Shown here: positions 26,912 through 33,557 of the stretch, piece after piece
Layout: each line of letters opens with the position of its first letter
Position numbering within the stretch: position 1 is the stretch's first letter
NCBI GenBank assembly: GCA_030038475.1
Contig: JASHOU010000064.1
Location: forward strand, 1 to 33,557
Source of the DNA: Terriglobales bacterium
Lineage (GTDB): Bacteria > Acidobacteriota > Terriglobia > Terriglobales > Acidobacteriaceae
DNA length: 33,557 nt
Direction: 5' to 3'
Notes under the pieces: generated by a model
Told to the model about the DNA's origin: nothing
Database searches by the model: none
Seen by the model: the letters and a program-made list of their open reading frames with translations, nothing else
Position numbers and translations under genes: made by a program

Positions 26912-28342
26912 ATGTTTGCCAAGATTCAGCGCATACATTTTGTGGGCATCGGCGGCATCGGCATGAGCGGCATTGCCGAAGTGCTGCTCAACCTTGGCTA
27001 CCAAATCTCCGGCTCCGATCTGAAGAGTTCGGCGGTTACGCAGCGGCTGGCCGCCCTGGGCGTGAAGGTTTTCGAAGGACATGCGGCGACGAACATCGCC
27101 GGCGCGGAGGTGATCGTCACCAGTTCGGCGGTCCCTGTTGACAATCCTGAAGTGGTGGAGGCACGACGACTGCATGTGCCGGTGATTCAGCGGGCCGAAA
27201 TGCTGGCTGAACTGATGCGGCTGAAGTACGGAATTGCGATTGCGGGGATGCATGGGAAGACGACCACAACTTCGATGGTTGCGGCGGTGCTGGCTGCGGG
27301 GGGCCTCGATCCGACGGTGGTGGTTGGAGGGCGCGTGGATGCGATGGGATCGAACGCGCGCCTGGGCAAATCGCAATACCTGGTGGCCGAAGCAGATGAA
27401 AGCGACCGGTCGTTTTTGAAGCTTTCGCCGATTTTATCGGTGGTGACGAATATCGATCGCGAGCACATGGATTGTTATCGCGATATGCGCGACGTTCGGC
27501 GGACGTTTCTGGAATTCATGGAGCGCGTGCCGTTTTACGGCGTGGTGGTTGGATGCAATGACGAGGAGTCGCTGCGGCGGTTGTTGCCGAGAGTGCATCG
27601 ACGCGTGACCACCTATGGAACCAGCCAAGGGTCGGATTTTCTGGTTCGCAGGGCGTCGGTGTCGCAGGTTGCATCGCCGTCTGGCGGGTCGGGTTTAGCG
27701 GGCGGAGAGCATAGTCCGCTGGTTCGGTTTCAGGTCAGTTTCAAAGAAAAAGCTCTGGGCGAGTTCACGCTGCACGTGCCGGGCGCACACAACGTGCTGA
27801 ATGCGACGGCGGCGATTGCGGTCGGCACCGCGCTCGATATTCCCCCCGAGCAGATTCGTTCCGCGCTGGCTGGTTTTCGCGGCGTGGATCGCCGCTTTCA
27901 GCTTAAGGGCTCGGCCGCGGGCGTGAGCGTGATCGACGACTACGGGCATCATCCGACGGAGATACGGGCCACTCTGGCTGCGGCGCGACAGTGCGGATTT
28001 GGGCGGGTGCATGTGATTTTCCAGCCGCATCGGTTTACGCGCACCCGCGATTTGATGGATGAGTTCGCGACTGCCTTCGGCGACGCCGACACGCTTGGCC
28101 TGATCGACATTTATCCGGCGAGCGAGAAGCCGATCCAGGGGATCACGGCCGAAGCGCTGGTCAAGCGTATCGCCGAAGCGGGGAACGTGAGCGTGCGGTA
28201 TGCTCCGTCATTTGCCAATGCCGTGGCTTCGGTTACAGCGCTGGCGCGGCCTGGCGATATGGTGCTGACGCTCGGAGCGGGGAATGTTTCGCAGCTGGGT
28301 GGGATGATTCTGGAATTGCTCGAGGCGAGGAAACCGAAGTGA
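26912..28342 (+). CDS. murC: UDP-N-acetylmuramate--L-alanine ligase
   Basis: ATP-dependent ligase adding L-alanine to UDP-MurNAc, the first amino acid of the peptidoglycan stem. The 476-aa protein has the UDP-binding N-terminus HFVGIGGIGMSGIAEVL, the ATP loop GMHGKTTTTS at 112-121, EADESDRSFL, TNIDREHMD, the HNVLNATAAI motif and the C-terminal DDYGHHPTEI and FQPHRFTRT. All three Mur-ligase domains are complete. An extra Ser/Gly-rich stretch (VSQVASPSGGSGLAGGEHS) sits in the central domain near residues 250-268, where relatives have a shorter loop. It lies 112 bp after murG in the same direction and is probably co-transcribed. Confidence 0.96.
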   Translation: MFAKIQRIHFVGIGGIGMSGIAEVLLNLGYQISGSDLKSSAVTQRLAALGVKVFEGHAATNIAGAEVIVTSSAVPVDNPEVVEARRLHVPVIQRAEMLAELMRLKYGIAIAGMHGKTTTTSMVAAVLAAGGLDPTVVVGGRVDAMGSNARLGKSQYLVAEADESDRSFLKLSPILSVVTNIDREHMDCYRDMRDVRRTFLEFMERVPFYGVVVGCNDEESLRRLLPRVHRRVTTYGTSQGSDFLVRRASVSQVASPSGGSGLAGGEHSPLVRFQVSFKEKALGEFTLHVPGAHNVLNATAAIAVGTALDIPPEQIRSALAGFRGVDRRFQLKGSAAGVSVIDDYGHHPTEIRATLAAARQCGFGRVHVIFQPHRFTRTRDLMDEFATAFGDADTLGLIDIYPASEKPIQGITAEALVKRIAEAGNVSVRYAPSFANAVASVTALARPGDMVLTLGAGNVSQLGGMILELLEARKPK

Positions 28343-28473
28343 CAGGCTGAAGATTCTTAGTCGAACATCCGACATTTAGATCAGTGCGAACCTAATTGAC
28401 ACTGTTTCCGTTGGCGAAAAGCGGTTATAGTATTTGTGCTCTGCGGTTTTCTGTCGACAACTGACTCGAACCA

Positions 28474-29928
28474 TTGGCGCGGAAGTCGAGTACCAGCGCG
28501 GTGCAGGAAGAATTGTATCCGCATGGCAGCGATATTTCCGAGCATCAGGCTCGGGAAAGCCAGGCTGCCACGCGCGAACTGTTCGACGACGCGCGTCTTG
28601 TCGATCTGGAAATGGAGCAGGAATCTCCATTTCTGCGCGGACAAAAGCGAGTTTCCGTCCGGCGCGGTTCCCTTCCCAAAAAGACGGCTACGCGGTTGCT
28701 GTCGGTGGTTGCGGCCCTGGTCGCGCTGGCGATTCTCGGAGCTGCCGGGATGGGTCTCTATCGCTACGGCGAGCGCTGCTGGCGTTTTCGCATCGATTCG
28801 AGCGACCAGATAGAAGTGAGCGGCTCGGAGCACGTCACCCATCCGCAAATCATGGAAGTGATGGGAGGGGATATTGGCCGCAACATTTTCTTCGTTCCGC
28901 TCGCGCAACGCCAGCTGCAGCTGGAGCAAATTCCGTGGGTGGAATCGGCCAGCGTGATGCGCTTTGTGCCAAACCGGCTGCGCATTGTGATTCAGGAACG
29001 CACTCCGGTGGCATTCGTCCGAATCGGCTCGCATATTTCGCTGATCGACGCCGGTGGAACGCTGATGGAGCTTGCGCCGGGAGGCAAGCAAAAGTATTCG
29101 TTTCCCGTAATTGCGGGGATGAACGCGGGCGAGCCGCTCTCCACGCGCGCGGCGCGGATGAAAAACTACAACGAGCTGGTTCGTGAACTCGATTCGGGAG
29201 GCGCGCACTATTCGCAGGAATTGAGCGAAGTGGATCTGAGCGATCCCGAAGATGTGAAAGTGCTTTCCTCCGATGCGAATGGCGAAGTGCTGGTGCATTT
29301 GGGTTCGGAAAATTACTTGCAGCGATACAAGACGTTCGTGACCCATGCGCAGCAATGGCGGCAACAGTTCGAGAAGCTGGATTCGGTGGACCTGCGCTAT
29401 GACGGGCAGATTATTGTGAATCCCGATCTTGCGGGCATGACGCGGCAGCCGGCGCTGACTCCAGCTGCGGCCAAGGCGGCGATGGCGGCGGGAGTGAAAA
29501 CCGCGGCGATCGTGAATTACGAAAAATATGCTATCCATCCTGCGGCGGTTTCGGCTAAGCCGGCCAAGAAGGATGCGAAGCTGAAGACGAAATCTGCGAC
29601 GAGGTCCGCAGCGCGCCGTAGTTCAACTAAATCGAGTGCGGCGAAACCGGCTGCGGCTAAGGCGATTCCAGTTAGGCCCGCTCCAATTCAACAAAATTCG
29701 GCGAAACAAAATCCAGCGCAACCAAACTTAGCAAAACCAAATTCAACTCCTGCAGCGACGGTTAAGCAGGCGGCGCTGAAAGAAAACGATAGCGCGGCGA
29801 CGACGAAATCCGCGAACGCGCCGAAGAATACTCCGCCGGCGCAGCCAGTTACGCCCGCACCCGCCGCGGTTGGCGTGGGGCAGAAGAAACCGACCGCTGG
29901 AATTCCAAAGGAGACGCCGCCGCACTAA
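28474..29928 (+). CDS. ftsQ: Cell division protein FtsQ with a long low-complexity tail
   Basis: Bitopic divisome protein linking early and late division proteins. A charged cytoplasmic N-terminus (1-72) is followed by one transmembrane helix at about 73-96 (ATRLLSVVAALVALAILGAA), then a POTRA domain from about 108 (DQIEVSGSEHVTHPQIMEVM) containing PWVESASVMRFVPNRLRI, and the FtsQ/DivIB beta domain with RYKTFVTHAQQW and SVDLRYDGQIIVNPD. From about residue 320 to 484 there is a Lys/Ala/Pro/Gln-rich tail (units like SAKQNPAQPNLAKPN) that most FtsQ proteins lack; it would lie in the periplasm and may bind the cell wall. The start is a TTG at 28474 with no clear ribosome site and is uncertain. 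The usual murB and ddl genes are not between murC and ftsQ. Confidence 0.88.
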   Translation: MARKSSTSAVQEELYPHGSDISEHQARESQAATRELFDDARLVDLEMEQESPFLRGQKRVSVRRGSLPKKTATRLLSVVAALVALAILGAAGMGLYRYGERCWRFRIDSSDQIEVSGSEHVTHPQIMEVMGGDIGRNIFFVPLAQRQLQLEQIPWVESASVMRFVPNRLRIVIQERTPVAFVRIGSHISLIDAGGTLMELAPGGKQKYSFPVIAGMNAGEPLSTRAARMKNYNELVRELDSGGAHYSQELSEVDLSDPEDVKVLSSDANGEVLVHLGSENYLQRYKTFVTHAQQWRQQFEKLDSVDLRYDGQIIVNPDLAGMTRQPALTPAAAKAAMAAGVKTAAIVNYEKYAIHPAAVSAKPAKKDAKLKTKSATRSAARRSSTKSSAAKPAAAKAIPVRPAPIQQNSAKQNPAQPNLAKPNSTPAATVKQAALKENDSAATTKSANAPKNTPPAQPVTPAPAAVGVGQKKPTAGIPKETPPH

Positions 29929-29943
29929 GGGTTCAGTTTCAGA

Positions 29944-29975
29944 AGAACGAACGATTATAAGAACGCACGATCATA
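29944..29975. repeat. 16-bp tandem duplication before ftsA
   Basis: Two adjacent 16-bp copies (29944-29959 and 29960-29975) agree at 14 positions; unit AGAACGMACGATYATA. They lie 16 bp upstream of the ftsA start. Confidence 0.65.
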
Positions 29976-29991
29976 TTTACTCTGTTAATTT

Positions 29992-31212
29992 ATGCCGGCT
30001 CACATACCCAGTTTCATCACCACGATCGACGTAGGCAGCGCCAAGACTGCCGTGCTAGTGGCCGAGTTGAGCGAGAACGGATTGCGCTATCGCGGCCACG
30101 GCATCGGCGAATCGCGCGGCCTGCGCAAGGGCGTGATCACCGAACTCGACAAGGCGGTCGGCAGCATACAGAAAGCCGTGGAACACGCGGAGGACGTGGC
30201 GGGGATTCCGATCGAGCATGCGCTGGTGGGGATTGCCGGGGCGCACATCCGAGGGATGAACAGCCACGGCGGAATTACTTTTGGCTCGCGATCGCGCGAG
30301 ATCGGACGGGAAGAAATCCGCCAGGCGGTGGATAAGGCGCGCACCGTGCCGTTGCCCGCCGACCGCGAAATTCTTCATCTGCTGCCGCAGGAGTTCATTC
30401 TCGACGATCAGCCGGGAGTGCAGGATCCGACCGGCATGATGGCCACGCGATTTGAAGTGCGGGTACATATTGTGACGGCTTCATCGAGCGCCACGCAGAA
30501 TCTGATTACGGCGGTGAACAAAGCCGGAGTGCACGTGGACGATACGATTTTTGAGCCGCTGGGCGCGGCGGATTCGGTGTTGCGTTCGGACGAACGCGAA
30601 CTGGGCGTTTGCCTCATCGATCTCGGAGCCGGGTCGTGCGATCTGATCGTTTTTCAGCAGGGCGCGGTGGCGCATACGGCGGTGATTCCGATCGGCGGCG
30701 ACCACTTTACGAGCGATCTTTCGGTTGGAATGTGCACTGGCCTGGCGGACGCGGAAACGCTGAAGAAAAATTTCGGCAACGCGGTTCCGACGCTGATTCC
30801 GCAGGGCAACGAAGTTGAGGTACCGTCGGTGGGAGACCGTCCGTCGCGCATGATGCCGCAGCGTTTGGCGGGCGAGATTTTGGGGCCGCGCGCTTACGAG
30901 CTTTTTGAGTTGCTGCGGGAAAACCTGCGTCACGCGGGCGTTCTCGAGCACTGCATTGCCGGATTCGTGCTGAGCGGCGGAGCTTCGCGGCTTCCAGGAA
31001 TTCTCGACGTGGCGGAATCAGTGCTGCGCAAAGCGGCGCGTTTGGCGTGGCCGGCGCCGATGGCAAAGATGCCATCATTTCTTGCCGAGCCGGAATTTGC
31101 GACGGTGCTGGGCATGGCGTATTACGGTCACCGTTCCCGCCTAGCACGCGGGTTGCAGGAGCCGGGGCTTGGTTCGCGCATGAAAGCTTTGTTTGCGCGG
31201 AAAGGCGCGTAA
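29992..31212 (+). CDS. ftsA: Cell division protein FtsA
   Basis: Actin-like ATPase that ties FtsZ filaments to the membrane. The 406-aa protein shows the actin-fold phosphate-1 motif TTIDVGSAKTAVLV, the 1C-domain region ALVGIAGAHIRGMNSHG, the phosphate-2 motif LIDLGAGSCDLIVF, and the adenosine motif GFVLSGGASRLPGI. The C-terminal GLGSRMKALFARKGA can form the amphipathic helix that binds the membrane. Length is typical. The ATG at 29992 begins just before the family's first strand. It follows ftsQ after 63 bp and precedes ftsZ by 130 bp, the standard order. Confidence 0.96.
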   Translation: MPAHIPSFITTIDVGSAKTAVLVAELSENGLRYRGHGIGESRGLRKGVITELDKAVGSIQKAVEHAEDVAGIPIEHALVGIAGAHIRGMNSHGGITFGSRSREIGREEIRQAVDKARTVPLPADREILHLLPQEFILDDQPGVQDPTGMMATRFEVRVHIVTASSSATQNLITAVNKAGVHVDDTIFEPLGAADSVLRSDERELGVCLIDLGAGSCDLIVFQQGAVAHTAVIPIGGDHFTSDLSVGMCTGLADAETLKKNFGNAVPTLIPQGNEVEVPSVGDRPSRMMPQRLAGEILGPRAYELFELLRENLRHAGVLEHCIAGFVLSGGASRLPGILDVAESVLRKAARLAWPAPMAKMPSFLAEPEFATVLGMAYYGHRSRLARGLQEPGLGSRMKALFARKGA

Positions 31213-31302
31213 GAGAAGAACGAGCGAGGATTGAGCATGTGCAGCTTTCTGGAAGAGCAGCTCCTTCGCTTCGCTCAGGTGAATTTTGTGGTTTGGTTTT
31301 TG

Positions 31303-31337
31303 CTGAGGGCTGAGAACTGAGAACTGGTTTGTGAGGT
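31303..31337. repeat. Heptad array in front of ftsZ
   Basis: Five 7-bp units (CTGAGGG, CTGAGAA twice, CTGGTTT, GTGAGGT) run up to 5 nt before the ftsZ ATG. The last unit supplies the GAGGTG ribosome site. The CTGAGAA unit is the same as that inside thiE. Confidence 0.65.
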
Positions 31338-31342
31338 GAATT

Positions 31343-32620
31343 ATGACTGACGATAAGGGACTCCGCATTTCGTTCCATGAAGAAGCGCGCAACGACGCTC
31401 GCATCAAGGTCATCGGCGTGGGCGGCGGCGGCAACAACGCGGTCAATCGCATGATTGACTCGGGGATGGAACATATCGAATTCATTGTGGCCAACACCGA
31501 CTTGCAGGCTCTGCGCATGTCTCGCGCGGGCACGAAAATTCAATTGGGAGTGAAGCTGACGAATGGACTTGGCGCTGGCGCGAATCCTGAGATCGGACGC
31601 AAAGCCGCGCTCGAGGATTCGGACAAGATCATTGAAGCGCTCGAAGGTGCGGACATGGTCTTTGTCACCGCCGGGCTCGGCGGCGGCACTGGGACGGGCG
31701 CCGCGCCGATCATCGCTTCGCTGGCCAGTGAGATGGGAGCGCTCACCGTCGCGGTGGTTACCAAACCGTTCGCTTTTGAAGGCAAACGCCGCATGCAGCA
31801 GGCCGAGCGCGGCATAGCCGAACTGATGGAGTCAGTCGATACCACGATCGTGATCCCCAACGAAAAACTGCTGGCCGTCGCGGAGAATGCGGGATTTTTC
31901 GAGTCTTTCCGCATTGCCGACGATATTCTTCGCCAGGGAGTGCAGGGCATTTCCGACATCATCACCATTCCGGGCATCATCAATCGCGATTTTGCCGACG
32001 TAAGAGCGATCATGGCGGGAATGGGCTACGCGGTGATGGGGACGGCTACTGCTTCGGGTGAGCATCGCACAGTGGAAGCGGCGCAACGCGCGATTGCCTC
32101 GCCGCTGCTCGAAGCGGGCGCGATCGACGGCGCGCGCGGCATTCTGATCAACATCACCGGATCGAATTCGCTGAAGCTGGCCGAGGTGCAGCAGGCTTGC
32201 ATCATCATTCAGGGAGCGGCTCACGAAGATGCCAATATTATTTTTGGCGCAGTTCTGGATGAAAAGATGAAAGAGTCGGTAAAGATCACGGTGATTGCGA
32301 CAGGATTCAGAGAATCAGGAATGCGGCGTTCGCGGCATTATGACAATTTCGATCCGGTCATAATCTCGCGGGAGGTATCGAGGACGGCGCGGGACGATTT
32401 CGACGATCCCGAGCCTATCGCGGAGCCAGAGCCGGTATTCGAGCCGGAGCGAGCTGGTGAGACCGATCCCGCGCCGGTAGCTTTTCAGGAGCCGGCGGCG
32501 TTCGCGGCATCGCACGCGAGCGAGGTAATTTCGCTCGATGCGATGCGGGCGGCTCCCAGCTATCCGGCTGAAGATCTCGACATTCCAGCGTTTCTGCGGA
32601 AACGCAGCGAAATCATGTAG
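31343..32620 (+). CDS. ftsZ: Cell division protein FtsZ
   Basis: Tubulin-like GTPase forming the cytokinetic ring. The 425-aa protein has the N-terminal GTP region [15 protein letters not shown], the tubulin signature GGGTGTG at 113-119, the T7 synergy loop [12 protein letters not shown] that completes the active site of the next subunit, and the C-terminal subdomain with [15 protein letters not shown]. After residue 325 an acidic, Pro/Glu-rich linker ([16 protein letters not shown]) leads to the conserved tail [11 protein letters not shown], which binds FtsA and other partners. GAGGTG stands 5 nt before the ATG at 31343. It closes the division block; an inverted octad pair follows. Confidence 0.98.
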   Translation: MTDDKGLRISFHEEARNDARIKVIGVGGGGNNAVNRMIDSGMEHIEFIVANTDLQALRMSRAGTKIQLGVKLTNGLGAGANPEIGRKAALEDSDKIIEALEGADMVFVTAGLGGGTGTGAAPIIASLASEMGALTVAVVTKPFAFEGKRRMQQAERGIAELMESVDTTIVIPNEKLLAVAENAGFFESFRIADDILRQGVQGISDIITIPGIINRDFADVRAIMAGMGYAVMGTATASGEHRTVEAAQRAIASPLLEAGAIDGARGILINITGSNSLKLAEVQQACIIIQGAAHEDANIIFGAVLDEKMKESVKITVIATGFRESGMRRSRHYDNFDPVIISREVSRTARDDFDDPEPIAEPEPVFEPERAGETDPAPVAFQEPAAFAASHASEVISLDAMRAAPSYPAEDLDIPAFLRKRSEIM

Positions 32621-32630
32621 GAAAAGACAG

Positions 32631-32716
32631 GTTTTCAGAGTTTCAAGGTTTCGAAGTTACCCACCAGGAAACATGCCCTTTCCCTTGCAACCCTGAAACG
32701 TTGAAACCTTGCTTTG
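32631..32716. repeat. Inverted pair of 8-bp-period arrays after ftsZ
   Basis: Octads at 32631-32662 (AGTTTCAA, GGTTTCGA and similar) face octads at 32685-32716 (CTGAAACG, TTGAAACC) in the opposite orientation, 22 nt apart. The arms share CAAGGTTTC and its complement. The structure is like the inverted heptad pairs elsewhere but with a period of 8. Confidence 0.65.
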
Positions 32717-32718
32717 CG

Positions 32719-33359
32719 ATGACCACGGCCTACAACCGCATCGCAGGACAAAGCGTCGAGCGGCTTGCGGCGCTCAGCGATGGCATCTTCGCATTCGCAT
32801 GACGTTGCTCGTGCTCGACCTGCGCGTGCCCGCGATGGAAGCCGTGCATAACGAACGCGACCTGTGGCAGGCTCTGACTGCGCTTTCGCCGCGACTGGTC
32901 ATGTACATGATGAGCTTCACGACGCTGGGAATTTTCTGGGTCGGCCAGCAAACGCAGCTCAATCATCTTGAGCGCTCGAATCGGAACCTTTCGTGGATTC
33001 ATGTTGGGTTTCTGTTTTTTGTCACGATCACGCCCTTTTCCACGGCGTTGCTGGCTTCGTTCACGAGCTATCGAATCGCTTTGATTGTTTATTGGTTGAA
33101 TATTCTCGGTCTCGGCTTCGCGCTCTACGCCAGCTGGGGCTATGCCACGCGCGCGCAACTGGTGAAGGATGACATTGGGCCCGAAGTGCCGGCGGCCGTC
33201 TGCCGCCGCATCGTGATTGCGCAGGCGCTGTATGCGTTCGGGGCGTTGCTGTGTGTCGTCAGCGCGCATTGGAGTATTGCATTCATCGTCGTAGTGCAAC
33301 TTTACTACGCGGTTGCGCCGCGACTGCCGGTTCCATGGCGGGAATCGGAGCAAGGATAG
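32719..33359 (+). CDS. TMEM175/DUF1211-family channel-like protein, frameshifted near the N-terminus
   Basis: A membrane protein of about 213 aa related to bacterial TMEM175 potassium channels. From the ATG at 32719 the frame reads MTTAYNRIAGQSVERLAALS then DGIFAFA and meets a TGA at 32800-32802. The next frame continues the family sequence exactly at that point (AMTLLVLDLRVP, QTQLNHLERSNRNLSWIHVG, FLFFVTITPFSTALLASF). Joining the two needs one inserted base near 32797-32799 and restores the family's SDGIFAxAxTLL first helix, part of the selectivity region. The gene is thus broken by a one-base deletion or by a sequencing error. As it stands, translation could restart at the ATG at 32799, losing most of helix 1. 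Helices follow at about 33-50, 75-95 and 105-130 of the downstream part. Confidence 0.75.
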
Positions 33360-33477
33360 CGTGGATGGCATTCCTACTGCGAGGAGTGTCACGAGTAAGT
33401 CGGTCAAGTCTTGCCATTATCCAGTAGTGCGGCAGAAGCCGCCGGGCGATTTGATAAACTAACAAAGCAGATCACAG

Positions 33478-33553
33478 GCCGACGTAGCTCAGTTGGTAGA
33501 GCAGCCGATTCGTAATCGGCAGGTCAGCGGTTCAAGTCCGCTCGTCGGCTCCA
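33478..33553 (+). tRNA. tRNA-Thr (anticodon CGU)
   Basis: A complete cloverleaf of 76 nt: acceptor GCCGACG pairing with CGTCGGC, D arm GCTC-GAGC, anticodon stem GCCGA-TCGGC with loop TTCGTAA giving anticodon CGT (reads ACG, threonine), and T arm AGCGG-CCGCT with TTCAAGT loop. The 3' CCA is encoded. The discriminator base is T. Confidence 0.97.
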
Positions 33554-33557
33554 TTCT

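Overview
The window (about 33.6 kb, GC-rich apart from one AT-rich intergenic island) looks like chromosomal DNA of an acidobacterium, probably of the Terriglobia/Koribacter type. This is inferred from the kinds of genes present: a Ser/Thr kinase fused to a periplasmic TPR region, several secreted TPR or orphan proteins, a DECR-type dienoyl-CoA reductase, the order murG-murC-ftsQ-ftsA-ftsZ, and intergenic DNA rich in short-period repeats. No rRNA, phage, transposase gene or CRISPR array was seen.

Layout. Positions 1-7474 are all on the minus strand: a threonine 3-dehydrogenase cut by the window edge, a DinB-like DUF1572 protein, an FGE-fold protein without the catalytic cysteines packed against thiE, an M48 membrane protease, a DECR-like reductase and queG. 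A vapBC-type toxin-antitoxin pair (7584-8280, plus) converges on a PleD-like diguanylate cyclase (minus). A kinase-TPR receptor (plus) converges on an aldehyde dehydrogenase (minus) across a strong symmetric terminator. Three secreted or periplasmic minus-strand proteins follow, two of them translationally coupled. Then come a secreted STN-domain protein (plus) and a 58-aa membrane protein (minus) that is easily missed. From 19327 everything is on the plus strand: uvrA with a CPBP membrane protease overlapping its stop codon, pyrE, mtnA, a 610-bp gap, the division and cell-wall block murG-murC-ftsQ-ftsA-ftsZ, a frameshifted TMEM175-like channel gene and tRNA-Thr(CGU).

How the genes work together. 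murG and murC make peptidoglycan precursor; ftsQ, ftsA and ftsZ build the divisome. The upstream half of a usual dcw cluster (mraY, murD, ftsW and so on) is absent, and the AT-rich repeat island sits exactly where it would join. The other genes are mostly independent housekeeping (thiE, pyrE, mtnA, queG, uvrA) or signalling functions (kinase, diguanylate cyclase).

The most unusual material is non-coding. Degenerate tandem arrays with a strict 7-bp (once 8-bp) period lie in many intergenic gaps. In three gaps they occur as an inverted pair flanking a spacer. Some run right up to start codons, one runs over the pyrE stop codon, and one appears to be inserted in frame inside thiE. A second repeat class (period about 9) and a known-looking dispersed motif are also present. 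The 25437-25610 island combines direct repeats, a 12-bp inverted repeat, a palindrome and long G runs, and may be a small dispersed element.
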